Assembly (NCBI RefSeq): GCF_030717955.1
Contig: NZ_JAUZVY010000007.1
Span: 183,371-247,370, forward strand
Reading direction: 5' to 3'
Source of the DNA: Alkalimonas delamerensis
GTDB lineage: Bacteria; Pseudomonadota; Gammaproteobacteria; Enterobacterales; Alteromonadaceae
Length of the DNA stretch: 64,000 nucleotides
Below the pieces are notes generated by a model. That model saw nothing but the letters and a program-made list of their open reading frames with translations. It was not told the DNA's origin and searched no databases. Both the position numbers and the translations under genes were made by a program. Of this stretch, positions 42,247 through 51,651 are shown in pieces; positions within the stretch are counted from its first letter, which is position 1, and each line of letters opens with the position of its first letter.

Positions 42247-43134
42247 TTAGTTCGGATTTAATAACAGTTCGGCCAGCTCGGTGCCCAAGTGGCGCTCCAT
42301 GATGCGGCGGTAACCCGCACTGTGCAGATAACCACCTTCAGCAGCGAAAAAGGCCTGGATAAAGGTGCCCCAGTCGCTGTTTAACGGCATAATAATGCCA
42401 AAGGTTTCATCGGTTTCTGCCGCCAATGGGTGATCGCGCAATGGCATACCGGCCTGACGGGCGCGCCAGTAGTTGTAGGCATCGACATAGCTGTAAAAGT
42501 CACCGGATGCGACCAGCTCCAACAAGTCCGGATTGGAAGTGACACGCTGAATGGCCAGCCCTGGCTGATGCTGGTCTCGCAACCGGCGGATCCGGACTTC
42601 GTGCAGGGTACCGGAGAATGCCAGCGGCTCCAGCTCTGCAAAGTGGCTGCCGAAGTCGGCCCAGTCTTGCAGCTCCGGCACATCCTGATGAGTGATCAAG
42701 GCTGCGACATTGTTCATGTACGGCGGTGAAAATTGCAACTCTTGCCGGCGTGCATCGGTAATGGTGACATTGCCCAGCCCAAAGACACCGCCTTCGGCTT
42801 GCATCACGCGCTGGTAAAAGCGTTGCCAATTGGTTTCGGCTACAAAGTGAAGATCCAATTGCAGCCGGTGATGTTGCTCTGCCCAGCGGGCAAAGTCGCG
42901 CATAATTTCAACACTGACACCGGTCAGCGCACCCTGAGCATCGGTATAGGCGAAACCTTCGGCAGGCACATAAAGCACGGTCAGGCTGGCACCGCCCTGG
43001 CGCTGAGCTTGTTGAAAAGTATCACCACTGTCTTCGCCGAGTGCTTGGGGCGCGACATCGGTGGCTGGTGAGCAGGCAAAAAGAAAAACACTCAGCAGCA
43101 AGGTGCTGGCTGTACGTAGCAGAGTCGACCGCAT
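42247..43134 (-). CDS. Solute-binding lipoprotein (family 3-like)
   Basis: 295 residues. ATG 43134 is supported by AGGACAG upstream and a lipobox FACS (STLLLSVFLFACSPA). The mature part has the bilobal binding-protein pattern: TVLYVPAEGFAYTDAQGALTGVSVEIMRDFARW, VFGLGNVTITDARRQELQFSPPYM, and GIIMPLNSDWGTFIQAFF. Transport genes are absent nearby, so it is an orphan binding lipoprotein, as is the one at 24.0 kb; relatives can serve as sensors. It sits 20 bp upstream of the S9 peptidase gene on the same strand, so the two may share a transcript. Confidence 0.85.
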   Translation of the reverse strand: MRSTLLRTASTLLLSVFLFACSPATDVAPQALGEDSGDTFQQAQRQGGASLTVLYVPAEGFAYTDAQGALTGVSVEIMRDFARWAEQHHRLQLDLHFVAETNWQRFYQRVMQAEGGVFGLGNVTITDARRQELQFSPPYMNNVAALITHQDVPELQDWADFGSHFAELEPLAFSGTLHEVRIRRLRDQHQPGLAIQRVTSNPDLLELVASGDFYSYVDAYNYWRARQAGMPLRDHPLAAETDETFGIIMPLNSDWGTFIQAFFAAEGGYLHSAGYRRIMERHLGTELAELLLNPN

Positions 43135-43263
43135 AATCTGTCCTGAAAAAAGTGTGGTTAGGATATACCCATATATAGTTGCAAAGCAGGCTGCTACTGT
43201 CAAAGCCGAACATCGCGCAGCAAGCCCGACTAGCCGATAAAAGCGTCGGACTGGCTGCTGCAG

Positions 43264-43638
43264 TCAAGGCGCTGCGGGCAGTAATGCATAATAAGCCGCT
43301 AAGGCCTCGATGTCCTGATCAGAGAGGCCCCGGGCTTGGGGAGACATCAATGGGTTGCTCTTGTCGCCATTGCGATAGGCCTCCAGCAGCTCGCTCATCC
43401 GCTCTGATGGTAAACCAGCAATGCTGGGGTACATGCGATTGCGTGAAATTCCCTGAGGACCATGGCAAGCCGCACAGCTGCGGGCTCTGGCTTCGCCATG
43501 GCGGACCAGCTCGCGCTCTGATTCTGACAACTGGGCAAATGGATCCTGCGGCGGTGCCTCACTCTGGCTGGCAGGTTCAGAGCAGGCGGCCAGTAAGCCA
43601 ATACTGACGAAGATCAAAAGGCTGTGGAGTCGATTCAT
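43264..43638 (-). CDS. Cytochrome c553-like lipoprotein
   Basis: 124 residues. A lipoprotein signal with lipobox LLAACS anchors it at the membrane. One haem-binding CAACH motif follows RARSC, and the axial Met is probably in PLMSPQARGLSDQDIEALAAYYALL, typical class I cytochrome c spacing. It is likely a periplasmic electron carrier. The start is 166 bp from a divergent MFS gene. Downstream, 129 bp away on the same strand, is the solute-binding lipoprotein. Confidence 0.92.
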   Translation of the reverse strand: MNRLHSLLIFVSIGLLAACSEPASQSEAPPQDPFAQLSESERELVRHGEARARSCAACHGPQGISRNRMYPSIAGLPSERMSELLEAYRNGDKSNPLMSPQARGLSDQDIEALAAYYALLPAAP

Positions 43639-43804
43639 GCTATGCTGTTTCTCTGTTTTTTGTGTCAGCCTGCCACAGACCGGTCAGGAACACCAGCCCT
43701 TACCCCATGGGGAGTAGCGTGGCTGGCCTGACATGAGTTGCTTTGCTAATCTTATTGAACTTCAGTGCGTTAACTCAAGATCAAACCACCCATAGGGGAC
43801 GACT

Positions 43805-45046
43805 TTGTTTGCCATGATTCGAACCATCTGGCCCTTGCTGCTTGGCATGTTGATTGTCGGCATGACCACGGGGCTGCAAAATACCTTGTTGTCAATTCGT
43901 GCTGAAATGGAAGGCTTCAGCAGCGCCAGTACCGGCATGATTCTGGCCGGCTATTTCATTGGCTTTTTGCTGGGGGCGATTCGGGCGCCGAAGATGATTC
44001 ACCGGGTGGGACATATCCGGGCCTTTGCTGCGCTTGCTGCGCTGGCCTCCATTAGTATTTTGGTGCACGCCATTTGGGTCAATACCGGTGTCTGGTTTGT
44101 GCTGCGAATGATCTCGGGCTTTTGTTTTTCGGCCATTTTTGTCATTGCCGAAAGCTGGATCAATGCCGGTGCTACCAACAAGAATCGCGGCAAACTGATG
44201 TCGCTGTATGTGATGATGCTGTTTGGCGGTATTGGTTTGGGGCAGTTTTTGCTTTACATTGGCGATCCCCGCGATTTTATTCAGTTTACCCTGGTGTCGA
44301 TTTTAATCAGCGCTGCGGTGATCCCTTTGCTGATTACCACAACCAGCACTCCAGCCTTTGGCCAGCCGAAAAAAATGCCGGCCAGTGAGCTGATGCGGGT
44401 TGCACCCCTTGGCATCATTGGCTGCTTTTTAATGCAGTTTGCTTATGCCTCTTTGTTTGGCCTTGGCCCGGTGTATTTTTCCCGCCTTGGTCTGGAACTG
44501 ACTCAAATTGCCAACCTGGTGGCGTGCCTGATTTTTGGCTCGCTCTGCTTTCAGTTTCAGTTGGGCAAGCTGTCCGACACATTCGACCGACGGGTGGTCA
44601 TCGCTGGCTGTGCTTTTGCATCCTGTGCGATGGCGCTGTGGATTTCCAGCCTGGGCAGTGCACAAATTGGCATCCTTTATCTGAGCTATTTTGTGTTTGG
44701 TGCTGTGATGTTGCCAATTTTTTCAATGGTCGTGGCCTACACCAATGATTACCTGAACAAAGAGCAGATGGTGGGTGCCAGCAGTGCCCTGGTGCGGGCC
44801 AATGGCCAGGGCGCCATTTGTGGTTTGCTGATATCCGGCTTGCTGATGCATTTTATCGGCACTCAGGTTTTTTTCTGGTTTATTGCCAGCTTGCCGGTCA
44901 TTGTGGGCAGTATGGCGCTGTACCTGCGCTTTTTTGACCGCCGTCAGCGTCAGCGCCGCGCCAGTGCGACTGTGATGCTGCCGACCCAATCTTCAGAAAG
45001 CATGATAAAAGAAGGTCTGGAGAAGCAGCAGGACAGCTCGGAGTAA
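43805..45046 (+). CDS. MFS transporter (YcaD-like)
   Basis: A 413-residue, 12-helix major facilitator protein. The loop 2-3 motif appears as AIRAPKMIHRVGHIRAF, and the N-terminus TIWPLLLGMLIVGMTTGLQNTLL fits the YcaD branch, whose substrates are unknown. A hydrophilic tail of about 30 residues follows the last helix. The frame opens with TTG 43805 about seven bases after AGGGG; ATG 43814 is an alternative three codons on but has poor spacing. Transcribed alone. Confidence 0.9.
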   Translation: MFAMIRTIWPLLLGMLIVGMTTGLQNTLLSIRAEMEGFSSASTGMILAGYFIGFLLGAIRAPKMIHRVGHIRAFAALAALASISILVHAIWVNTGVWFVLRMISGFCFSAIFVIAESWINAGATNKNRGKLMSLYVMMLFGGIGLGQFLLYIGDPRDFIQFTLVSILISAAVIPLLITTTSTPAFGQPKKMPASELMRVAPLGIIGCFLMQFAYASLFGLGPVYFSRLGLELTQIANLVACLIFGSLCFQFQLGKLSDTFDRRVVIAGCAFASCAMALWISSLGSAQIGILYLSYFVFGAVMLPIFSMVVAYTNDYLNKEQMVGASSALVRANGQGAICGLLISGLLMHFIGTQVFFWFIASLPVIVGSMALYLRFFDRRQRQRRASATVMLPTQSSESMIKEGLEKQQDSSE

Positions 45047-45134
45047 ACAAAGTCCCGGTCTGCAAACGGAACCAGTTAGCAAGTTTTGACAACCTTAGCT
45101 AAGCTCAAAGCCTTAGTTACCAAAGGAAAATCCG

Positions 45135-46421
45135 ATGCTACGAATTTCAGGGTTGCTTATTCTTATCTGGTTGCCTGCCATGCTGCAGGCTGCACCATCC
45201 GATCGGCCTGCTATCAGTGCCGAACTGGAACAAAAGGTCATTGCCTGGCGGCGGGACATTCATCAGCATCCCGAGCTCAGTAACCGCGAGTTTCGCACCG
45301 CAGCTTTGGTCGCGGAGCATCTGCGCAGCCTGGGCATGGAGGTGCAAACTGAAATTGCTCATACCGGCGTGGTCGGGGTGTTACGCGGAGGCAAACCTGG
45401 CCCGGTGATAGCACTGCGGGCCGATATGGACGCCTTGCCAGTCACGGAGCAAACCGATGTGCCTTTTCGCTCTACCGTGATTGGCGAGTACCGCGGCAAT
45501 GAAGTGGGGGTGATGCATGCCTGCGGCCATGATTTGCATGTTGCCATGCTGATGGGCGCCGCCGAGTATCTGGCTGAACATCGCCAGCAGGTGGCTGGTA
45601 CCGTGATGTTTATCTTTCAGCCAGCGGAGGAAGGTGCACCACCCGGTGAGGAAGGTGGCGCTGAGCTGATGCTGCGCGAAGGCTTGTTTGCCGAGCTGAA
45701 ACCGGATGCGATTTTTGGCATTCATGTCTGGGGCCAGGCTCCGCTGGGAGCCATTGGCTACCGCAAAGGTCCCTTGATGGCATCGTCCGATCGCTTTGAA
45801 ATCCGGGTTAAAGGGCAGCAGACCCATGGCTCATCGCCCTGGGCCGGGGTTGATCCTATCGTGGCGGCGGCGCAAATTATCAACAACGTTCAAACCATCG
45901 TCAGCCGGCAAATCAATATTACCCGGGCTCCAGCAGTAGTCAGCTTTGGCATTGTCGAGGGCGGAGTGCGCAACAACATCATTCCGGATGAGGTTTACCT
46001 GGAAGGCACCATTCGTAACTTCGATATGGACATTCGCCAGCAAATTTTCCGTCAGCTGACTCAGGCGGCAGAGGCGTCGGCTCATGTCACCGGTGCCAAA
46101 GCGGAAGTGACCATTATTGAAGGTTACCCGGTGACCATCAACAATCCTGATTTGGTGGCGCGGATGCTGCCGACCACCAGGGCCGTGGCCGGCGAGCAGA
46201 TGGTGCAGGAAAGCCCGTTGGTGACCGGGGCTGAGGATTTTTCCTACTATGCGCTGGAAGTCCCCGGCATGTTTGTGTTTTTAGGCGTCGCCCCGCCGGA
46301 TAGAGATCCGGCCAGCATGCCAGCCAACCATTCGCCATTTTTCTATGCCGATGAGCGGGCGCTCAAAGTAGGCACCAATCTGTTTATTAACTGGGTGTTT
46401 GATTACCCGGGTGCTGGCTAA
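45135..46421 (+). CDS. Secreted M20D amidohydrolase / peptidase
   Basis: 428 residues with a signal peptide ending LQAAP. The metal ligands of the M20D family are present: VMHACGHDLHVAML (Cys, His, Asp), Glu pair in FQPAEEGAP, His in FGIHVWG, and a C-terminal NHSPFF His. RADMDALPV is also conserved. Homologues hydrolyse N-acyl amino acids, hippurate or indole-acetyl conjugates. The signal peptide makes this an exported version, probably peptide/acyl amino acid scavenging. AAAGGAAA precedes the ATG. It converges on the next gene with a 4-bp overlap. Confidence 0.93.
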   Translation: MLRISGLLILIWLPAMLQAAPSDRPAISAELEQKVIAWRRDIHQHPELSNREFRTAALVAEHLRSLGMEVQTEIAHTGVVGVLRGGKPGPVIALRADMDALPVTEQTDVPFRSTVIGEYRGNEVGVMHACGHDLHVAMLMGAAEYLAEHRQQVAGTVMFIFQPAEEGAPPGEEGGAELMLREGLFAELKPDAIFGIHVWGQAPLGAIGYRKGPLMASSDRFEIRVKGQQTHGSSPWAGVDPIVAAAQIINNVQTIVSRQINITRAPAVVSFGIVEGGVRNNIIPDEVYLEGTIRNFDMDIRQQIFRQLTQAAEASAHVTGAKAEVTIIEGYPVTINNPDLVARMLPTTRAVAGEQMVQESPLVTGAEDFSYYALEVPGMFVFLGVAPPDRDPASMPANHSPFFYADERALKVGTNLFINWVFDYPGAG

Positions 46422-47161
46422 AGCCAGGCCGCAATCTGACTGGCGGGCAAATAACTGTTGTGCCCGCCTGGGTACAGCTGCAGTTGGGCAATGCCGGGGG
46501 AAAAAGCCTGATACAGCGCTTCACTGCGGGCCCGGCCAATGATTTCATCTTGCTCCGCCACCAGCAAAAGGGTGGGCGTATCTATCTGGCGGGCGTAGTG
46601 GGCAGATTCAAAACGATCTTTTAATAACCAGCCCACTGGTACCACCGGAAACTGTTGCCGGGCCAGTTTGGTCAGGCTATCAAATGGGGTGATCAGCACC
46701 AGCTGCTGCACCGGTCGCTGTGCTGCCAGTTGCATCGCCACGCCTGAGCCAAGGCTGCGACCAATCACCGTGATGTTGCTGTGCTCTGTTGCTACGGCAT
46801 CAAACAGGGCCAGTGCATCGCTGACCAGCGCTTGCTCCGACGGCCGGCCTTCACTGCCGCCATAACCGCGGTAATGCATCAGGTAAATCGCGTGCTTAGA
46901 AAATGCCGCGCTAAACTCCGCCAGGCTGACACTGACATCCTCGGCATTGCCACCAAAATACAACAAAGCCTTGTCGCTGGCCCGCGGCTGCTGGCTTACC
47001 AGCACCTGAACCTGGCCTTGCTTCAGCACCAACGGTTGTTCTGGCGGCAAGGCAGCCGGCACTGGAAAATAAATCAGCTGGCGCTGCAACAGATACAGCA
47101 GCAGGCACAATAGCCCATAACCGGCCAGCAGGTAGCTTGCTAAGCTTAGCAGTGTGCGCAT
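46418..47161 (-). CDS. Alpha/beta hydrolase (YfhR/ABHD13-like)
   Basis: 247 residues. One N-terminal membrane anchor (LASYLLAGYGLLCLLLYLL) followed by a hydrolase domain facing outward or the cytoplasm. The motifs are LLYFGGNAEDVS (oxyanion), MHYRGYGGSEGRPSE, nucleophile elbow IGRSLGSGVAMQL, acid in VAEQDEIIG and His in YPGGHNSYLP. This order is the YfhR/BEM46 family. The substrate is unknown. It is 45 bp downstream of gor on the same strand. Confidence 0.92.
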   Translation of the reverse strand: MRTLLSLASYLLAGYGLLCLLLYLLQRQLIYFPVPAALPPEQPLVLKQGQVQVLVSQQPRASDKALLYFGGNAEDVSVSLAEFSAAFSKHAIYLMHYRGYGGSEGRPSEQALVSDALALFDAVATEHSNITVIGRSLGSGVAMQLAAQRPVQQLVLITPFDSLTKLARQQFPVVPVGWLLKDRFESAHYARQIDTPTLLLVAEQDEIIGRARSEALYQAFSPGIAQLQLYPGGHNSYLPASQIAAWL

Positions 47162-47206
47162 TGCATTTTCCCGCTCCCCAGCTCTTGAGACGAAACTGAA
47201 GACAGT

Positions 47207-48562
47207 TTAGCGCATCGTCACAAACTCTTCCGCACTGGTCGGGTGCAGCGCCACTGTGGCGTCGAAGTCGGCTTTGGTAGCCCCCATCTTCATCGCGACA
47301 GCAAAGCCTTGCAGCACCTCGTCCATGCCTTCGCCGATGCCGTGCAGGCCGACTACTTTTTCTTCTTTGCCGGCACACACCAGCTTAAAGGTGCTAAGCG
47401 CCCGGTGTGGGGTAATGGCGTTGTACATGGCGGCAAAGCTTGAGCGGTATACCTTGACGTTAGCGTCGCCATACTCGGCTTTGGCCTCGGCTTCGGTCAG
47501 GCCGATGGTACCGATGGGTGGGTGGCTGAACACTACGGTTGGAATAAGGCGGTAGTCCATTTTGGCCTCCGGCATGGCCGGGTTAAACAGCCGCTCGGCC
47601 AGCATACGGCCGGCTTTGACCGCCACTGGCGTCAGCTGGGCTTCGCCGGTGATATCGCCGACGGCATAAATGCCCGGCACATTGGTGTTCTGGAAGGCGT
47701 CGGTGCGGATATAGCCATGTGCGTCGGTGCTGACACCGGCCACCTCCAGTTGAATGGCATCGGTGGCAGGCTCGCGGCCAATGGCCCAAATCAGGCAATC
47801 GACATTCAACAGCATGCCGCCATCGGTTAAATACACTGTCAGGCGGCCATCGCTGCTGGCTTCGATTTTGCTCACTTCGGTATGGGTATGCAGTTGCAGT
47901 TCATCTTGCTTCATCCGCTCCAGCAGGGCATCGGTGATATCGGCATCAAAGTTGCGCAGCGGCCGGTCTTTACGCACCAGCAGGTGGGTATCGCTGCCCA
48001 GGGCGTGCAGCACACCGGCAATTTCAACGGCGATGTAGCCGGCACCAACTACCACGGCTTTTTTTGGCTGCTCGGTTAAAGCGAAAAAGCCATCCGAGTC
48101 GATGCCAAGCTCTGCGCCAGGAATATCGGGCCGACTGGGCCGGCCGCCCACGGCGATGGTGATGTGATCGGCGGTAATGCGCTCGCCATTCACTTCCACC
48201 GTGTTTTTATCAACAAAAGTGGCAAAGCCTTCAATCAAGTCCACCCCATTGCTGGCAAAACCACGCTGGTAAGCGCCATGAATGCGCTCAATGTAGGCCT
48301 CGCGGTTGCGCACTAAAGTGGCCCAATCAAAGCCTTGCTGCTGCAAGTCAAAGCCATAGGCCGGGCTGTACTTGATGGCTTCTGCAATATGAGCGCCGTA
48401 CCACATGACTTTTTTCGGCACACAACCGACATTCACGCAGGTACCGCCTACCGCTTTGGCTTCAATGACGGCGGCTTTGGCGCCACGGATGGCGGCCCGG
48501 TTGGCCGAGGCAATGCCGCCACTGCCAGCGCCGATGGCGAGGTAATCGTAATGTCGGGTCAT
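47207..48562 (-). CDS. gor: Glutathione-disulfide reductase
   Basis: A 451-residue FAD/NADPH enzyme; E. coli Gor has 450. ATG 48562 with AGGA upstream is chosen over a longer frame from 48646. The N-terminal FAD motif is AIGAGSGGIASAN, the redox disulfide lies in GGTCVNVGCVPKK, the NADPH-binding motif is VVVGAGYIAVEIAGVL, and the catalytic His is in the C-terminal HPTSAEEF. In E. coli gor lies near prlC (with rlmJ between), and here gor and prlC are divergent neighbours, so the grouping is partly conserved. Confidence 0.97.
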   Translation of the reverse strand: MTRHYDYLAIGAGSGGIASANRAAIRGAKAAVIEAKAVGGTCVNVGCVPKKVMWYGAHIAEAIKYSPAYGFDLQQQGFDWATLVRNREAYIERIHGAYQRGFASNGVDLIEGFATFVDKNTVEVNGERITADHITIAVGGRPSRPDIPGAELGIDSDGFFALTEQPKKAVVVGAGYIAVEIAGVLHALGSDTHLLVRKDRPLRNFDADITDALLERMKQDELQLHTHTEVSKIEASSDGRLTVYLTDGGMLLNVDCLIWAIGREPATDAIQLEVAGVSTDAHGYIRTDAFQNTNVPGIYAVGDITGEAQLTPVAVKAGRMLAERLFNPAMPEAKMDYRLIPTVVFSHPPIGTIGLTEAEAKAEYGDANVKVYRSSFAAMYNAITPHRALSTFKLVCAGKEEKVVGLHGIGEGMDEVLQGFAVAMKMGATKADFDATVALHPTSAEEFVTMR

Positions 48563-48659
48563 AGGAGTTCCTGTTGTTTGCATCGCATTTTCTTCTATAT
48601 AAGGGACTGCCATTGGAATCACAAGAGGCTTTGGCGAAACGAGCACGGAAACAAGTCCC

Positions 48660-48692
48660 TTGACTTGACGGGGATCCGCCCCAACATAATAT
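48660..48692 (+). promoter_or_regulatory. Candidate sigma-32 promoter (overlapping a sigma-70 type) of prlC
   Basis: TTGACT (48660-48665), 13 bp, CCCCAA (48679-48684) matches the heat-shock -35/-10 pattern CTTGAAA-N13-CCCCAT well. A sigma-70 type TTGACG (48665-48670) with TAATAT (48687-48692), 16-bp spacer, overlaps it. Heat-shock control of the prlC/opdA homologue in Salmonella is established, which supports the reading. Confidence 0.6.
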
Positions 48693-48720
48693 TAATACCT
48701 AAAGTTGCTCAGGATGCCTT

Positions 48721-50769
48721 ATGACCACAGCGCACAACCCCTTGCTGGAATTTACCGATTTACCGCCATTTTCTGCCATCAAGCCGGAGCAAGTAAAACC
48801 TGCCGTCGAAGCAGCAATTGCACAAGGCCGAGCTGTGGTGGAAGAGGTGGTACAACAAAGCAGCTTCACCTGGCAAAGCCTGGTGGAGCGACTCGAAGAG
48901 GGAGGCGATCGGCTGGGGAAACTCTGGTCGCCGGTCTCGCATCTGAACTCAGTGCTCAACAGTCCGGAGTTGCGAGAGGCCTATGAAAGCTGTTTGCCGC
49001 TGCTGTCGGAATACAGCACCTGGTTGGGACAGCATGAAGGCCTGTACCAGGCTTATCGGACCCTGGCTGAAAGCAAAACCTTCGCTGAGTTGACCCAGGC
49101 GCAGCAAAAAGTGATAGAAAATGCGCTGCGTGATTTTAAATTATCCGGCATTGGCTTACCGGCCGAGAAAAAGCAACGCTATGGCGAGATCCAAAGCCGT
49201 TTATCCGAGCTAGCCTCCAACTTTGCCAATAATACGCTGGATGCCACCCAAGCCTGGCACAAGCACCTGACCGACGAATCGCAATTGGCTGGCTTGCCGG
49301 ACGATGCCAAAGCAGCTGCAGCCGAAGAGGCCAAAAGCCGCGAGCTGGATGGCTGGGTACTGACGCTGGAGTTTCCAAGTTATTTGCCGGTGATGACCTA
49401 TGCCGACGACCGCAGTTTGCGCGAAGAAGTCTATCAGGCCTATTGCACTCGGGCGTCCGATCAGGGGCCGCATGCCGGTCAGTTTGACAACAGCGCCATT
49501 ATCGAAGAAACCCTGGCACTGAAGCATGAATTGGCGCAGCTGCTGGATTTTGCCAATGCCGCCGAAGAATCACTGGCCACCAAGATGGCCGAGTCTCCGG
49601 CCCAGGTGCTGGACTTCTTGCAGGATTTAGCCCGCCGCGCTAAGCCGCAGGCCGAAAAAGAGTTGGCCGAGTTGAAAGCCTTTGCGCAAAGTGAGTACCA
49701 GCACAGCGATTTGCAAGCCTGGGATGTGGCTTATTACTCGGAAAAACTGAAGCAAGCCCGCTATGCCATTTCCGACGAGCAGCTGCGGCCTTATTTCCCG
49801 GAAACCAAGGTGGTGCCGGGTTTATTTGCCGTGATTGAAAAGCTGTTTGGCATGACAGTGCGCGAGCGTGAGGGCGTCGATGTCTGGCATACGGATGTGC
49901 GTTTTTACGATATTTTTGACAGCTCAGGTGCGCTGCGTGGCGGTTTTTATCTTGATTTGTACGCCCGGGCGAAAAAGCGCGGCGGAGCCTGGATGGACGA
50001 CTGCCGCGGCCGGCGTATCCTGTCTACGGGCGAGCTGCAAAGCCCGGTGGCCTATTTAACCTGCAACTTCAACAAGCCGGTTGGTGGCAAGCCAGCGCTC
50101 TTCACCCACGATGAAGTTGTGACCTTATTCCATGAGTTTGGCCATGGCTTGCACCATATGCTGACGCAGGTCGATGCCGCTGCGGTGGCTGGCATCAATG
50201 GTGTGGCTTGGGATGCGGTCGAGCTACCGAGCCAGTTCCTGGAAAACTGGTGCTGGCAGCCGGAAGCTTTGCAGCTGATTTCGGGCCATTACCAAACCGG
50301 CGAGGCCCTGCCGCAGGACTTGCTGGATAAAATGCTGGCAGCGAAAAACTTCCAGTCGGCCATGTTTTTGGTGCGTCAGCTGGAGTTTGCACTGTTCGAT
50401 TTCAGACTGCACGCCGAGTACCAGCCCGAGCTGGGTGGCCGGGTGCAAGCCTTGCTCGATGAAGTGCGGCAGCAGGTGTCGGTGATTATTCCACCGCGCT
50501 TTAATCGTTTTCAACATGGCTTTAGCCATATCTTTGCCGGTGGTTATGCCGCTGGTTACTACAGCTACCTGTGGGCCGAGGTGTTGTCTTCCGATGCCTT
50601 CAGTCGTTTTGAGGAAGAAGGCGTTTTTAACCCGCAAACCGGGCGTGATTTCTTACAGTGGATTTTGGAGCGCGGCGGCAGCGCCGAGCCGATGGAGCTG
50701 TTTAAAGGCTTCCGCGGCCGCGAGCCCTCCAATGCAGCTCTGTTACGGCATATGGGGATTGCAAGCTAA
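48721..50769 (+). CDS. prlC: Oligopeptidase A
   Basis: 682-residue cytoplasmic M3 metallopeptidase (E. coli 680). The HEFGHGLHHML zinc site places HExxH at residues 471-475, and a third ligand Glu lies about 25 residues later (WDAVELPSQF). Also present is GRDFLQWILERGGSAEPMELF near the end. It degrades short peptides, including signal peptides after their release. In E. coli prlC is followed immediately by rsmJ; here two traT genes and a lipoprotein gene intervene. A heat-shock type promoter lies just upstream. Confidence 0.97.
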   Translation: MTTAHNPLLEFTDLPPFSAIKPEQVKPAVEAAIAQGRAVVEEVVQQSSFTWQSLVERLEEGGDRLGKLWSPVSHLNSVLNSPELREAYESCLPLLSEYSTWLGQHEGLYQAYRTLAESKTFAELTQAQQKVIENALRDFKLSGIGLPAEKKQRYGEIQSRLSELASNFANNTLDATQAWHKHLTDESQLAGLPDDAKAAAAEEAKSRELDGWVLTLEFPSYLPVMTYADDRSLREEVYQAYCTRASDQGPHAGQFDNSAIIEETLALKHELAQLLDFANAAEESLATKMAESPAQVLDFLQDLARRAKPQAEKELAELKAFAQSEYQHSDLQAWDVAYYSEKLKQARYAISDEQLRPYFPETKVVPGLFAVIEKLFGMTVREREGVDVWHTDVRFYDIFDSSGALRGGFYLDLYARAKKRGGAWMDDCRGRRILSTGELQSPVAYLTCNFNKPVGGKPALFTHDEVVTLFHEFGHGLHHMLTQVDAAAVAGINGVAWDAVELPSQFLENWCWQPEALQLISGHYQTGEALPQDLLDKMLAAKNFQSAMFLVRQLEFALFDFRLHAEYQPELGGRVQALLDEVRQQVSVIIPPRFNRFQHGFSHIFAGGYAAGYYSYLWAEVLSSDAFSRFEEEGVFNPQTGRDFLQWILERGGSAEPMELFKGFRGREPSNAALLRHMGIAS

Positions 50770-50787
50770 GGACATGCGGCTGGCAGG

Positions 50788-51651
50788 TTAGAAGATACCT
50801 GCCAAAGATCGGATCAGGCCGGATTGCAGGCCTGGTTCGGCATCTTCCCATTTCAGATTGGCCTGGTTGGCGAAGCTAATGACCCGGGCCTGGTATTTGC
50901 GGCGATCGGTCGCCCGCTCCCACAGGGTGTCGCTGCTGCCGCTATCGCCTTGCAGCAACAAATGCTGACTGTACTCAAGCACCCACTCATCACTGTCGGC
51001 GGCGATGCGCTCTGCCACCTGTAGGTCGGTTACCATGGTGTAATAGACATCTTTCACCAACTGCCGGCCCGCGTACTCGGTGCCGGCAATCACCGCTGCG
51101 GCAATCAACAGGTTGCGCAAGTCCCGGCTGTCGACATTGACCCCATCGCTGTAACCGACGTAGACATTGCTTTGACTGGAGCGAGTGGAACGGCTGGAGC
51201 TTCGATTTTTGGACGGCTCTGGCTCCACCTCTTCGGGGATAAAGGCCGGCATCGCCAGCAGCGCTGGATTAAGCAGCTGCTCAATTTCCTCATGGCTCAT
51301 GCCAAACTCGGCTTTGGCCAGTACTTTTTCCGGTGCTTGCTTCAGTACCGTGCGGACATTCACCTGCAACCAGTAGTGCGCCTTGGCCGGGCTCTGGGTT
51401 AGCTGATAGCCGCGCTGCTGCAGAAATTCGGCCACTGCAGCGTCCAGTGGCTGCTGAAACTCTGCCGCAGTGCTGCGAAAGTCCAGAAAGACGGTGCGAA
51501 GCTCTGGCTCGACCGGGTCCAGGTAAATGGTTTGACTCATCCGGGTCTGCACATCCAGCTCACCTTTGGCGATGGAGCGATGAATGGCAGTGCAGCCGGT
51601 TAGTTGCACCAGCAGCAACAGGCAAACTATTAGCGTGGCCTTGCCCGTCAT
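50788..51651 (-). CDS. TraT-family lipoprotein, diverged copy
   Basis: 287 residues. A lipobox LTGC (about residue 20) is followed by AIHRSIAKGELDVQTRMSQT, YLDPVEPE and, at the end, YQARVISFANQANLKWEDA, all matching the TraT family. The centre differs from canonical TraT: the Gly-rich membrane hairpin is replaced by an extended acidic and then Ser/Arg-rich stretch (EPEPSKNRSSSRSTRSSQS), followed by a shorter hydrophobic segment (LLIAAAVIAGTEYAG). It is immediately downstream of canonical traT with a one-base stop/start overlap. TraT proteins give surface exclusion and complement resistance on plasmids; the function of this variant is unknown. Confidence 0.85.
   Translation of the reverse strand: MTGKATLIVCLLLLVQLTGCTAIHRSIAKGELDVQTRMSQTIYLDPVEPELRTVFLDFRSTAAEFQQPLDAAVAEFLQQRGYQLTQSPAKAHYWLQVNVRTVLKQAPEKVLAKAEFGMSHEEIEQLLNPALLAMPAFIPEEVEPEPSKNRSSSRSTRSSQSNVYVGYSDGVNVDSRDLRNLLIAAAVIAGTEYAGRQLVKDVYYTMVTDLQVAERIAADSDEWVLEYSQHLLLQGDSGSSDTLWERATDRRKYQARVISFANQANLKWEDAEPGLQSGLIRSLAGIF

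Noticed and set aside
48670..48682. GGGG-CCCC hairpin in the prlC promoter
   Set aside because: The C run is explained as the sigma-32 -10 element, and pairing is only four bases.
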